DNA of 64,000 nt from QIAW01 sp035487295 (lineage in GTDB: Bacteria; Acidobacteriota; Terriglobia; Terriglobales; Acidobacteriaceae). The notes beneath the pieces were generated by a model. That model was not told the origin of the DNA and did not search any database. It saw nothing but the letters and a program-made list of their open reading frames with translations. The stretch lies in contig DATHMH010000050.1 in assembly GCA_035487295.1 (NCBI GenBank), forward strand, positions 1 through 64,000, given 5' to 3'. The position numbers and the translations under genes were made by a program. Below, one piece after another: positions 8,477 to 16,658 of the stretch. Each line of letters starts with the position of its first letter. Position 1 is the stretch's first letter.

Positions 8477-8608
8477 TCATTTGCCTTTCTGTTTTTTCTC
8501 AGGGCTCGCGCCAAGAGACTTCTTGATATCGCGCACCTTTTCGCGCATCTTTAGCCGCGCTCTGCGCTGGCGATTGCTTCTGGCTTTGTCTCCATTGTGT
8601 AACGACAT
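8477..8608 (-). CDS. Small basic protein, 43 residues
   Basis: ATG at 8606-8608 (minus) has AGAGGTG six bases upstream; stop TGA at 8477-8479. The product starts MSLHNGDKARSNRQRRARLK and ends in a Lys-rich tail, with about sixteen Arg/Lys in 43 residues and no hydrophobic segment. Such a charge pattern fits a nucleic-acid or ribosome-associated small protein, but that is inference only. It is convergent with fabI and sits in an otherwise gene-free gap, below the length limits of most gene finders. I believe similar small Lys/Arg proteins occur in related genomes, which cannot be checked here. Confidence 0.6.
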   Translation of the reverse strand: MSLHNGDKARSNRQRRARLKMREKVRDIKKSLGASPEKKQKGK

Positions 8609-8728
8609 GGTGAACACCTCTGCGAGTATCCTACAACACAGGCGGTCATAGCGGGTTTTAATTCATTTCGGTGCAGGTCTTGACCTTGCGGAATGCTCTT
8701 GCACCTTCCTCGTGATATCCTTCCGTGA

Positions 8729-9589
8729 TTGCAGCCGATTGCAGCTTTTCATCATTCTGGTGTCATAGCCAGAGCCCAAATAAAACTGCGCGCGATCGCT
8801 TCGCGGCTTGCCGTTGTGTCTCTGTTGACTACACTGGGGCCGTCCGCTCTCGGCCAGGCTTCCCACCATGTCCAGGCAACCAAGCCGCCTGAATATACCT
8901 TCAAGATCGTTCACGTCTTCCCTCACGATCCGGCCGCTTTCACGCAGGGTCTCGCTTACCGTGATGGCTTTCTCTATGAAGGCACGGGTCTCAACGGTCG
9001 CTCATCGCTCCGCAAGGTCCGGCTTGAGACCGGGGAGATCGTTCAACAAGTCAATTTAACGCCGGAGTTCTTCGGTGAGGGAATCACGATTTTCAAAGAT
9101 CACATCCTGCAGCTTACCTGGACGTCACAGATAGGATTTGTGTATGACCTCAGCAGTTTCCGCCTGTTGCGCAAATTTTCATATTCCGGGGAAGGATGGG
9201 GCCTTGCCAGCGATGGCCATGAAATCTTCATGAGCGACGGATCTTCTGAAATCCGCGTTCTTGATGCCGGCACACTTGCGGAAAAACGGCGCATTCAAGT
9301 CCGCGATGGAGCCACCGCCATCGATCAACTGAACGAACTGGAATTTGTAGACGGAGAACTCTTGGCCAACGTGTGGCAGACAGACCGGATCGCGCGTATT
9401 TCTCCGCATACCGGCAAAGTGGTTGGATGGATCGATCTAACGGGCCTTCTCAGCCCGATGTATCGCCTGGACGAGAATGCTGTGCTGAACGGCATCGCTT
9501 ACGACGCTGCAGGGAAACGCCTGTTTGTCACCGGCAAACTTTGGCCCAGCATTTTTCAGATTCAGCTGGTTCGGAAACAGCAAAAGTGA
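8729..9589 (+). CDS. Glutaminyl-peptide cyclotransferase (bacterial/plant type)
   Basis: 286 residues from TTG 8729; the start is uncertain because no strong ribosome site is visible, but the N-terminal 45 residues hold a signal-like hydrophobic stretch ending SALGQA, so the enzyme is probably exported. The body is a five-bladed propeller of the glutamine cyclotransferase family: FPHDPAAFTQGLAYRDGFLYEGTG is the family opening, followed by GEGITIFKDHILQLTW, FSYSGEGWGLA, NELEFVDGELLANVW and VLNGIAYD. It converts N-terminal glutamine of exported peptides to pyroglutamate. Length is normal. It converges on tsaE, with 15 bases between the two stops. Confidence 0.9.
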   Translation: MQPIAAFHHSGVIARAQIKLRAIASRLAVVSLLTTLGPSALGQASHHVQATKPPEYTFKIVHVFPHDPAAFTQGLAYRDGFLYEGTGLNGRSSLRKVRLETGEIVQQVNLTPEFFGEGITIFKDHILQLTWTSQIGFVYDLSSFRLLRKFSYSGEGWGLASDGHEIFMSDGSSEIRVLDAGTLAEKRRIQVRDGATAIDQLNELEFVDGELLANVWQTDRIARISPHTGKVVGWIDLTGLLSPMYRLDENAVLNGIAYDAAGKRLFVTGKLWPSIFQIQLVRKQQK

Positions 9590-9604
9590 ACCGGGAACAA
9601 TTAT

Positions 9605-10048
9605 CTAGCGAGAAATCCTGATTCGTCGCTGCTCTTCGCCTGTCCGCTCAATCACAATCTCTACATCGCGTTCTTTGCGGAAGCGGTCGAATTTTTCGCC
9701 CCACTCGATGATGATGAGGCTGCGCGGGCCGAAGAGATCGTCAATGCCAAGCGTCTCCAGCTCGCGCTGGGTGTCTATGCGGTAAAGGTCGATGTGGTAG
9801 ATATCAGCTTCAGGCGAGCGGTACTCGTGGATAAGTGTAAAAGTCGGGCTGGTAACTTCCTCTTGGGCAGCCGCTTTAAAACCTTCAACTATTCCTTTAA
9901 CTAATGTTGTCTTCCCTGCTCCTAAATTTCCGCTTAATAGGGTGAGTTTTGGCGGCTGAAGCTGCGCTATAAGCTCACTTCCCAACGCCACCGTCGCTTC
10001 CGGCGAAGCGGTCTCGTAGACTTTCTCTTCGCTCACCGCTCTTTCCAT
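9605..10048 (-). CDS. tsaE: tRNA threonylcarbamoyladenosine biosynthesis ATPase TsaE
   Basis: 147 residues, the usual size. Walker A GNLGAGKTTLVKG at about 40-52, then the family segments SPTFTLIHEY, HIDLYRI and IIEWGEKF. TsaE drives turnover of the TsaBD complex that makes the t6A37 modification in ANN-decoding tRNAs. The start overlaps the end of the NAD(P)HX repair gene by 16 bases, an arrangement of nnr followed by tsaE that is common in bacteria, so the two are surely co-transcribed. Confidence 0.95.
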   Translation of the reverse strand: MERAVSEEKVYETASPEATVALGSELIAQLQPPKLTLLSGNLGAGKTTLVKGIVEGFKAAAQEEVTSPTFTLIHEYRSPEADIYHIDLYRIDTQRELETLGIDDLFGPRSLIIIEWGEKFDRFRKERDVEIVIERTGEEQRRIRISR

Positions 10049-11631
10049 TCGCGTCCGAGTGTAAGCCGAATCTTGCGGCTGGAAAATCGGCCTGAATACT
10101 GCATTGCATGCGGAATCTGTTGGATGATATCTGTAGCATCCACCGAACGTTCGCCCAGGGACTTCGCGGCCAGATCACCGCATACGCCGTGAATGTATAC
10201 AGCAGCAAGCACGGCATTGGCCAAGCGGTCCGGAGTCTGGGCAATCAGCCCGGCAACGATTCCGGTGAGCACATCTCCCGAGCCGCCCTTGGCCATACCT
10301 GGGTTTCCTGTCATATTGACCCAAACAGTCCCATCGGGTTCGGCTACCAAGGTTCGATGTCCTTTGAGCACCAGGATGAGCTTATGCTCTGCCGCAAATT
10401 TGCGGGCAATCTCAACTCGATTGCTTTCGATTTCTTCGACCGACAGGCCCGAGAGCCGCGACATCTCTTTAGGATGCGGGGTGAGCACCAACGGGCGCTG
10501 CGAGCCGTTCAATAGATGCACCTTGCCTTCAAAGGCGTTTAGACCATCGGCATCAATGACCGTTGGCGATTTAGTTTGGGCAACAATGGCCTGCACCGAC
10601 TGCGCCGCTTCGGGTTCGCGTGAGATGCCCGGGCCAATGGCGATGACCGTCATGCCCTCCAAGATTTTTTTGATCGCCTTCTCATCGGAAGAAATTGCGA
10701 TCGCGCCCGCGCCACTTTCAGCCAGCGGCGTGGTCATCAGTTCCGGGGCAAAGCCCGCTACAGTGGGCAAAACCGATTTGGCGGTAGCCACGGTGGTCAG
10801 GCCGGCGCCCGAGCGCATGCAAGCCATCGCTGCCATAGCAGCGGCGCCTGCTTTACCGGTAGAGCCTCCAATGATTCCGACGTGGCCAAAGAGCCCTTTG
10901 TGGGCGTCCCAGGGACGGCGCACAGCCCAGAGGCTGTGCAGATCGTTCTGCGCAATTACCTCCTGCTTCAATTTCGATCGGATCGCTTCACGTGGGGTCC
11001 CAATCTGGGCAACCACAATGGGGTCTGAAGTCAGGTTCAAAAAGACATGTGCAGGCTTGGGCGCGGTGAAGGTGACAATGCCGTTGGAAAACGCCCAGAT
11101 TGATTTCTTCATTTTCTTCATGTCGGTTTCGTCGGCATCAACCCCTGACGGGACATCCACCGACACCACCGGGCGGGCGCCATTAATAAGATCAAACGCC
11201 TTGACGAAGAAAGGCGTCAGCGGAGGCTTGAATCCAGTTCCGAAAATGGCATCCACCAGCACGTCAGCATTGGCGACCAGCATGGCGGATTCATGCTCCA
11301 ACTCCTGCTCATTGCGCGCACAAACCGCCGCCACGGGCAGCTTCTGGAACATTGCCGCGGCATCGCCCTTCAGCTCTTTGGGATCGGCCAGAAGCAGCAC
11401 CAGCACGTTCTTCCCCGCCTCATGCAGCTTGCGGGCGGCTACCAACCCGTCTCCGCCGTTGTTGCCTTTACCGCAGATCACGCCAATCTCTTCCGCATCG
11501 GGGTAGTACTCGAGCACAAACTCGGCCACGGCACTGCCTGCATTTTCCATCAGGACAAGCGAAGACACTCCATATTTTTCGGTGGTGGTGCGGTCAATCT
11601 CGCGCATCTCGGCAGAGGTAACGATTTTCAT
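10033..11631 (-). CDS. nnr: Bifunctional NAD(P)H-hydrate epimerase / ADP-dependent dehydratase
   Basis: 532 residues. The N-terminal YjeF_N epimerase domain (about 1-215) has CGKGNNGGDGLVAARKL and VDAIFGTGF and ends with VSVDVPSGVDAD. The C-terminal ribokinase-like dehydratase domain (about 230-520) has GSTGKAGAAAMA, VLTPHPKEMSRL and GNPGMAKGGSGDVLTGIVAG, the nucleotide-binding and catalytic Asp region. Together they repair hydrated NADH and NADPH. It overlaps the upstream K+ channel gene by four bases and tsaE by sixteen, so all three form one operon. Confidence 0.95.
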   Translation of the reverse strand: MKIVTSAEMREIDRTTTEKYGVSSLVLMENAGSAVAEFVLEYYPDAEEIGVICGKGNNGGDGLVAARKLHEAGKNVLVLLLADPKELKGDAAAMFQKLPVAAVCARNEQELEHESAMLVANADVLVDAIFGTGFKPPLTPFFVKAFDLINGARPVVSVDVPSGVDADETDMKKMKKSIWAFSNGIVTFTAPKPAHVFLNLTSDPIVVAQIGTPREAIRSKLKQEVIAQNDLHSLWAVRRPWDAHKGLFGHVGIIGGSTGKAGAAAMAAMACMRSGAGLTTVATAKSVLPTVAGFAPELMTTPLAESGAGAIAISSDEKAIKKILEGMTVIAIGPGISREPEAAQSVQAIVAQTKSPTVIDADGLNAFEGKVHLLNGSQRPLVLTPHPKEMSRLSGLSVEEIESNRVEIARKFAAEHKLILVLKGHRTLVAEPDGTVWVNMTGNPGMAKGGSGDVLTGIVAGLIAQTPDRLANAVLAAVYIHGVCGDLAAKSLGERSVDATDIIQQIPHAMQYSGRFSSRKIRLTLGREWKER

Positions 11632-12599
11632 GAGCGTTGAAGGGTGCTGGCGGCTGCGGCTTCAAGCCGGGCCATGCTTGCCGGCTCACCCATAACAATC
11701 AGATGGTCGCCGGCCTGGATAACCACGTTAGCGGTTGGATTAAAAATCGTCTTGCCCTGCTGATGCTTGATGGCCAGGACAATAATTCCGAACTCCCGGT
11801 GGATCTGTGAATTCCCTACTGTCTTTTCGGCAAAAGCAGAACCGGCGCCCACATAGATTTCTTCAATCACCATCTCCACGCCGCCCTCGCGAGTGGTGGC
11901 GAGATCGAGAAAATCCAGGACATTCGGCCGCAGGAAGCTTTGCGCGATGCGATGGCCGGCAAAAGCATAAGGCGAAACTACGGAATTGGCGCCAGCGGTA
12001 AGAAGATGTTTTTCTGCCGCCTCTTCGCTGGCGCGGGCGATGATCCGCAGCTTAGGATTCAGACTGCGCGCTGTCAGCACAATATAAATGTTAGTTGCGT
12101 CGGTGGTGGTGGCGGCGACCAGCCCGACAGCATGCTCGATCTGGGCTTCGCGGAGGACCTTTTCCTGCGTAGCATCCCCCTGGATGAGCAGCCATTCCGG
12201 CTCGAGGTTCTGCAGGTGGGGCTCACCTTTCTCAATCACTACGAACGGGACGGGCTTGCGGGCCAGCTCGTGGGCAGCGCGGCGTCCCACACGCCCGGCC
12301 CCGCAGATGATGTAATGATTTTGGAGCCGCGCGATTTCGCGTCCCATCTTCCGCCTTCCCAAAACCTTGGTAAGTTCGAATTCTAGCAAATACTGCGTGA
12401 GGGTACCGATCACCACAGTAACCAGCGCCACGCCAGCGATAATCAGCCCAACATTGAAGACTTTGCCGGTTTGCGAGAGAGGATGCACCTCGCCGTATCC
12501 GATGGTCGTCAGCGTGGTCACGACCATGTAAAAGCCGTCAAACCACGGCCAACCCTCAATATAGTGAAAGCCCGCCGTCCCTACGGCAACCAGCGCCAC
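11628..12599 (-). CDS. Potassium channel with RCK (TrkA-N/TrkA-C) domains
   Basis: 323 residues. The pore helix and filter TTLTTIGYGE lie at about 28-37, followed by a second membrane helix (FNVGLIIAGVALVTVVIGTL). An RCK NAD-binding domain starts at IICGAGRVGRRAAHELA and a TrkA-C domain forms the last 80 residues. The domain order matches MthK-type ligand-gated K+ channels. The annotated GTG start leaves the first membrane helix very short; the frame is open upstream (…HLKFLAAALVAL) and would complete the helix, but it has no ATG, GTG or TTG there, so a rare start codon is possible. Overlaps nnr by four bases. Confidence 0.85.
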   Translation of the reverse strand: MALVAVGTAGFHYIEGWPWFDGFYMVVTTLTTIGYGEVHPLSQTGKVFNVGLIIAGVALVTVVIGTLTQYLLEFELTKVLGRRKMGREIARLQNHYIICGAGRVGRRAAHELARKPVPFVVIEKGEPHLQNLEPEWLLIQGDATQEKVLREAQIEHAVGLVAATTTDATNIYIVLTARSLNPKLRIIARASEEAAEKHLLTAGANSVVSPYAFAGHRIAQSFLRPNVLDFLDLATTREGGVEMVIEEIYVGAGSAFAEKTVGNSQIHREFGIIVLAIKHQQGKTIFNPTANVVIQAGDHLIVMGEPASMARLEAAAASTLQRS

Positions 12600-12673
12600 T
12601 AAAGCGGCAGCCAGGAATTTGAGATGGCGAAGGGACGCGCAAAACTTTACAAACTCCTCATCAAGCGCGATTG

Positions 12674-12711
12674 TAAAACAAAACCCTTCGCACCTATGAG
12701 AGTGCGAAGGG
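12674..12711 (-). terminator. Rho-independent terminator of the amino-acid permease transcript
   Basis: On the minus strand CCCTTCGCAC and GTGCGAAGGG pair over ten bases (12684-12693 with 12702-12711) around an eight-base loop, followed by TTTTGTTTT. It lies 20 bases after the permease stop at 12731, so it ends that transcript and separates it from the K+ channel operon. Confidence 0.85.
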
Positions 12712-12730
12712 CATGAATCTCGATGATTAC

Positions 12731-14287
12731 TTAATCCCCGCTGGCCGCGCGACCCTGTGCAGCAGCCTGTACTCTGCTGTGCTTCAAACTATAGGTGAAA
12801 TAGACCACCATGCCAATCGCGAGCCAGATGATGAGACGTAACCATGTGTCCCGTGGAAGCGAGGCCATCAACGAGAATGCGGCGAGGATTCCCATAATAG
12901 GCGTAAAGGGCACCCAAGGAGTTTTAAACGGTCGTGGCATTTCAGGATGCCTTCGTCGCAAAATCCAAACGCCGGCGCAAACGATCACGAACGCCAGCAG
13001 CGTACCGATGCTGACAAGCTCGCCAAGGATACCAATCGGAACCAGCGCAGCAAAAAAGGCGCAAAAAAGCCCGACGATGATGGTCGTCTTCCAAGGTGTC
13101 CGGAAGCGCGGATGAACTTCACCCGCCCACTTCCAGAGCAGACCATCTTTCGCCATGGAATAGAAAACACGCGATTGGCCCAACATCATGACCAGCATCA
13201 CTGTGCTTAAACCGGCGATGGCTCCGGCATTCACCAGGAAACTTCCCCACCAGATTCCGGTCGCCGCAATCGCCGCCGACACCGGCGCGGCGACATTGAG
13301 TTGCGAATAGTGCATTACTCCAGTAAGTAAACCAGATACAAGAATATATAAGATGGTGCAGACGCCTAAAGATCCCATAATGCCGATGGGCATGTCTTTC
13401 TGGGGGTTTTTGGCTTCCTGCGCAGCGGTGGAGACCGCATCGAAACCTATGTAAGCAAAAAATACTACTGCCGCCCCACGGAAAATGCCGGACCAGCCAT
13501 AGATGCCAAAAGTCCCGCTGTTTGGCGGGATAAAGGGTGTCCAATTTGCCTTAGCCTGATCCATATGCTGAATCACATAGTGACCTGCGACACCAATAAA
13601 AATGAGCACAGCCGCGAGCTTCACAAAAACGATAGCTGTATTGAAATTGGCCGACTCCTTGATGCCAATAACGAGGATGGTAGTCACAATCGCAAGGCCC
13701 ACAAATGCAACTAGATTAAAGGCAGAGGTGACATGAGGTAGAGTATGCCAATCAACGTTGGCATCGGCCAGCGTCTTCTGCACCGTGACCAGAGGAACCC
13801 AATGGTGCTGGTACTGAACCATTTGGGTGCCGGGTACGTTTGTGAACTGCGGAGGCAAATCGAACCCCAGGTTCTGCAGGAATGCAACCACAGTTCCGCT
13901 CCATCCCGAAGCGACTGTGGCGGCGCCAAAAGCATACTCTAAAACCAGGTCCCAGCCGATAATCCAGGCAAAAATTTCACCCAGGGTCGCGTAGCCATAG
14001 GTATAGGCCGAACCTGCAATAGGGATCAACGAGGCAAATTCTGCGTAGCACAGGCCCGCAAAGGCGCAACCAATTCCCGCCAAAATATAAGAAACAACGA
14101 TAGCCGGCCCCGCATTGGCGGCAGCTGCGTGCCCGGTCAGCACGAAAATTCCAGCGCCGATAATCGCGCCGATGCCGAGCGTAATGAGATTGATTGGCCC
14201 CAAGGCCCGTTTTAGACTGTGTTCGCTTTCTTCCTTTGATTCAGCGAGCAGCATATCTAGCGGCTTGGTTGCCAGCAGATTAGCCAT
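12731..14287 (-). CDS. APC-superfamily amino acid permease (cationic amino acid transporter-like)
   Basis: 518 residues with twelve to fourteen hydrophobic segments. The APC signature of helix 1 is GIGAIIGAGIFVLTGHAAA (about 36-54), and helix 6-8 contains FFAYIGFDAVSTAAQEAKNPQKD, the usual CAT/YfnA family motif. The short C-terminal tail is soluble. It imports amino acids by proton or exchange coupling; the substrate cannot be fixed from sequence, though this group often takes basic or branched amino acids. It follows a second permease gene with only 18 bases between and ends in a strong terminator, so both belong to one transcript. Confidence 0.9.
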   Translation of the reverse strand: MANLLATKPLDMLLAESKEESEHSLKRALGPINLITLGIGAIIGAGIFVLTGHAAAANAGPAIVVSYILAGIGCAFAGLCYAEFASLIPIAGSAYTYGYATLGEIFAWIIGWDLVLEYAFGAATVASGWSGTVVAFLQNLGFDLPPQFTNVPGTQMVQYQHHWVPLVTVQKTLADANVDWHTLPHVTSAFNLVAFVGLAIVTTILVIGIKESANFNTAIVFVKLAAVLIFIGVAGHYVIQHMDQAKANWTPFIPPNSGTFGIYGWSGIFRGAAVVFFAYIGFDAVSTAAQEAKNPQKDMPIGIMGSLGVCTILYILVSGLLTGVMHYSQLNVAAPVSAAIAATGIWWGSFLVNAGAIAGLSTVMLVMMLGQSRVFYSMAKDGLLWKWAGEVHPRFRTPWKTTIIVGLFCAFFAALVPIGILGELVSIGTLLAFVIVCAGVWILRRRHPEMPRPFKTPWVPFTPIMGILAAFSLMASLPRDTWLRLIIWLAIGMVVYFTYSLKHSRVQAAAQGRAASGD

Positions 14288-14305
14288 CCTGAGTTCTCCT
14301 TTGTT

Positions 14306-15853
14306 TCACGCTTTTTCTGTTGCTAATGGCGCGGTCCCGCGCGACCAGACATAGTACACCGGAATGCCGAGCAGGACGATAATCAATCCCGGCCATGTAT
14401 ATTGGGGCTTATAACGCAACAATACTATATCGATCAAAAGCGCGAGGATGATATAAATCGCGGGCAGCACGGGATATCCAAAGGCCCGATAGGGCCTTTC
14501 TGCGTTTGGACGCGTCTTGCGCAGCACAAACAAGCCGAAGATCGTCAGGATATAAAAAACCAGCACCGCAAAAATAATATAGTCCAGCAACTGGCCATAG
14601 GTGCCTGAGAGGCACAGCAGACAGGTCCAGACGGCCTGCACCACCAGCGCGTTGACCGGGGTCTTATATTTAGGATGCAGTTCAGCCACCGGCCGGAAAA
14701 ACAACCCATCTTTCGCCATCGCATAATAGACGCGGGCGCCAGCGAGAATCAGTCCGTTATTGCAGCCAAAAGTAGAAACCAGGATTGCAAAGGCCATCAG
14801 TGCGGCGCCGGTGTATCCGAACATCTGCAGCATGACGGCAGTTCCCACGCGGTCGGCGATAGCATACTGGATGCCTCGCGCCAGCACCGTACTCCCATTG
14901 GGATCTCCGTGCAGCGGCAGCACGCTCAGGTAAATAAAATTGACAGCGACATATAAGCCGATGACGATCCCTGTCCCCAGGGCCAGCGCCAGCGGCAAGT
15001 TACGGCTTGGATTTTTTACTTCTCCGGCGGTAAAGGTAACGTTGTTCCATGCATCGGCAGAAAACAACGAACCTACCTGAGCTACACAAAGGACCGTGAG
15101 CGTCCCGACCAATACTCCCACCTGAATTTCATGGGATGCTCCCAACCCGGCATTGTGCCAGAAATTGCTCCAGGCGCTGCCAAAGTTGGCGGCCATGGCC
15201 TGCGGGTTGCGTCCTACAAAGATGCCTACGAGAACGAGGCCAAGCAAGGCCGCAACCTTGGAGATGGTAAAGACATTCTGGATGATCGCGCCAGTCTTGA
15301 TGCCAAAAACATTGATGGCCGTAAGAAGTACGATGACAACGATTCCCACCAGGTTCTGTGTATTCAGGCCAACATCCATGTTACCCAGGACCATAGGACC
15401 TAGATGATAGGGGGGCACATGCACGTGATATCCAATCCAGCGGTCGGCGGAGATAGACTTAAAGAAAAAGCCGGCAAACTTCCCGAAGGCCACTCCCACG
15501 GCAGCAATGGTTCCTGTCTGGATTACAAGAAACAGGGTCCATCCGTAGAGAAACCCCCACAGCGGCCCCAGGGCTTCGCGCAGATAAACATATTGGCCAC
15601 CAGCCTTGGGCATCATGGCAGCCAGTTCCCCGTATGCCAGTGCCGCTGTAATGGTCAGAAAGCCGGTTAAGAGCCAGGCGCCAATCAGGAGAGCGGGAGA
15701 ATCAGTTTCGCGGGCAATCTCGGCCGAAACAATGAAGATTCCGGAACCGATCATTGATCCCATCACCAGCGTGGTCGCGCTGGTGAGACCAAGACCTTTG
15801 ACCCATTCAGGAGACGCAGAACTGTCGGTAATACCTTTAGCGGGGGAGTTCAC
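14306..15853 (-). CDS. APC-superfamily amino acid permease
   Basis: 515 residues, about twelve to fourteen hydrophobic segments. Helix 1 carries TTLVMGSMIGSGIFIVSAEIA, and a WNNVTFTAGEVKNPSRNLP segment after helix 6 matches the APC family pattern of LAT-type exchangers or PotE-like carriers. It differs clearly from the downstream permease, so the pair is not a recent duplication. First gene of a two-permease transcript; the promoter must lie in 15854-15995, which is otherwise empty and AT-rich. Substrate unknown. Confidence 0.9.
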   Translation of the reverse strand: MNSPAKGITDSSASPEWVKGLGLTSATTLVMGSMIGSGIFIVSAEIARETDSPALLIGAWLLTGFLTITAALAYGELAAMMPKAGGQYVYLREALGPLWGFLYGWTLFLVIQTGTIAAVGVAFGKFAGFFFKSISADRWIGYHVHVPPYHLGPMVLGNMDVGLNTQNLVGIVVIVLLTAINVFGIKTGAIIQNVFTISKVAALLGLVLVGIFVGRNPQAMAANFGSAWSNFWHNAGLGASHEIQVGVLVGTLTVLCVAQVGSLFSADAWNNVTFTAGEVKNPSRNLPLALALGTGIVIGLYVAVNFIYLSVLPLHGDPNGSTVLARGIQYAIADRVGTAVMLQMFGYTGAALMAFAILVSTFGCNNGLILAGARVYYAMAKDGLFFRPVAELHPKYKTPVNALVVQAVWTCLLCLSGTYGQLLDYIIFAVLVFYILTIFGLFVLRKTRPNAERPYRAFGYPVLPAIYIILALLIDIVLLRYKPQYTWPGLIIVLLGIPVYYVWSRGTAPLATEKA

Positions 15854-15995
15854 AGATGTGCTATTCCATTTTACAGGTTAATCAAATTAGCGCCGGTTAT
15901 CTTAGCATTTTTGTTGCAAGCAGTTGCGCCGAATTGGCTTCGACGTTTCAAAATTTCATGTCTGTCTTGGCAGGGGCGGCTGTCCTCGACTGGCG

Positions 15996-16658
15996 TTAAT
16001 CCGCTACAGAAAGTTCTCTCAAGAATTGCTCAACCCCCTCTCGAGGTGATGCTTGTAACCCGCTGATCACCGCAATCGAGTCGGCTCCGGCCTCGATCAC
16101 AGAGCGGCAGTTGGCGTTCGTGATGCCGCCAATGGCAACGATTGGCTTGGATGTGGTCTTGCGGGCAGTTCGAATCAATTCAAGCCCTACAACCGGCTCC
16201 GGGTTCATTTTCGTTTTCGTGGCAAATACCGGGCCCACAGCGATGTAGTCGGCGGAAGTGTGAGCAGCCTGTAGAATTTGCTGCATGTTGTGCGTCGAAA
16301 TTCCCACGAAGGCGGTTTCACCAACGATGTTGCGCGCGCCTTCGACTGAAAGGTCTTCCTGCCCCACATGAACCCCATCACAGCCGGAAGCCAGACATAG
16401 GTCGGCGCGATCATTCATGATCAGTGTTGCATACGCTCCCGCTACCCGCCGCAATTCACGGACCTGGCTGAGCATTTCTCTCGCGCCAGATTTCTTGTTT
16501 CTATATTGGATGAGAGTTGCGCCGCCTTCTAATAGTTGCTGCGCGAAATCAACGGTCTGTCGTAACGCATTCTTTCCGTCAGCAAATCTGCCAGCGTCAA
16601 TGATGGCATAGAAGCGCGGCAGCTTCCTTTTCAGGTTGGCTGAATGCTGCCCTTTCAT
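15996..16658 (-). CDS. thiE: Thiamine-phosphate synthase ThiE
   Basis: 220 residues, a (beta/alpha)8 barrel. It joins HMP-pyrophosphate and thiazole phosphate to thiamine phosphate. Visible family elements are LIQYRNKKSGAREML (substrate binding), MNDRADLCLASGCDGVHVGQEDL (Asp and His/Gln of the active site), GISTHNMQQ, YIAVGPVFATKTK and PIVAIGGITNANC. It overlaps the accC stop by four bases, so it is translated with the acetyl-CoA carboxylase genes. No TPP riboswitch or other thi gene is visible in the window. Confidence 0.93.
   Translation of the reverse strand: MKGQHSANLKRKLPRFYAIIDAGRFADGKNALRQTVDFAQQLLEGGATLIQYRNKKSGAREMLSQVRELRRVAGAYATLIMNDRADLCLASGCDGVHVGQEDLSVEGARNIVGETAFVGISTHNMQQILQAAHTSADYIAVGPVFATKTKMNPEPVVGLELIRTARKTTSKPIVAIGGITNANCRSVIEAGADSIAVISGLQASPREGVEQFLRELSVAD

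Noticed and set aside
10193..11506. 437-codon plus-strand open frame opposite nnr
   Set aside because: Shadow of the well-conserved NAD(P)HX repair gene; Ser/Pro/Ala-rich.
15854..15995. Possible riboswitch upstream of the permeases or near thiE
   Set aside because: No TPP, lysine or glycine riboswitch core could be seen; thiE lies inside an operon.
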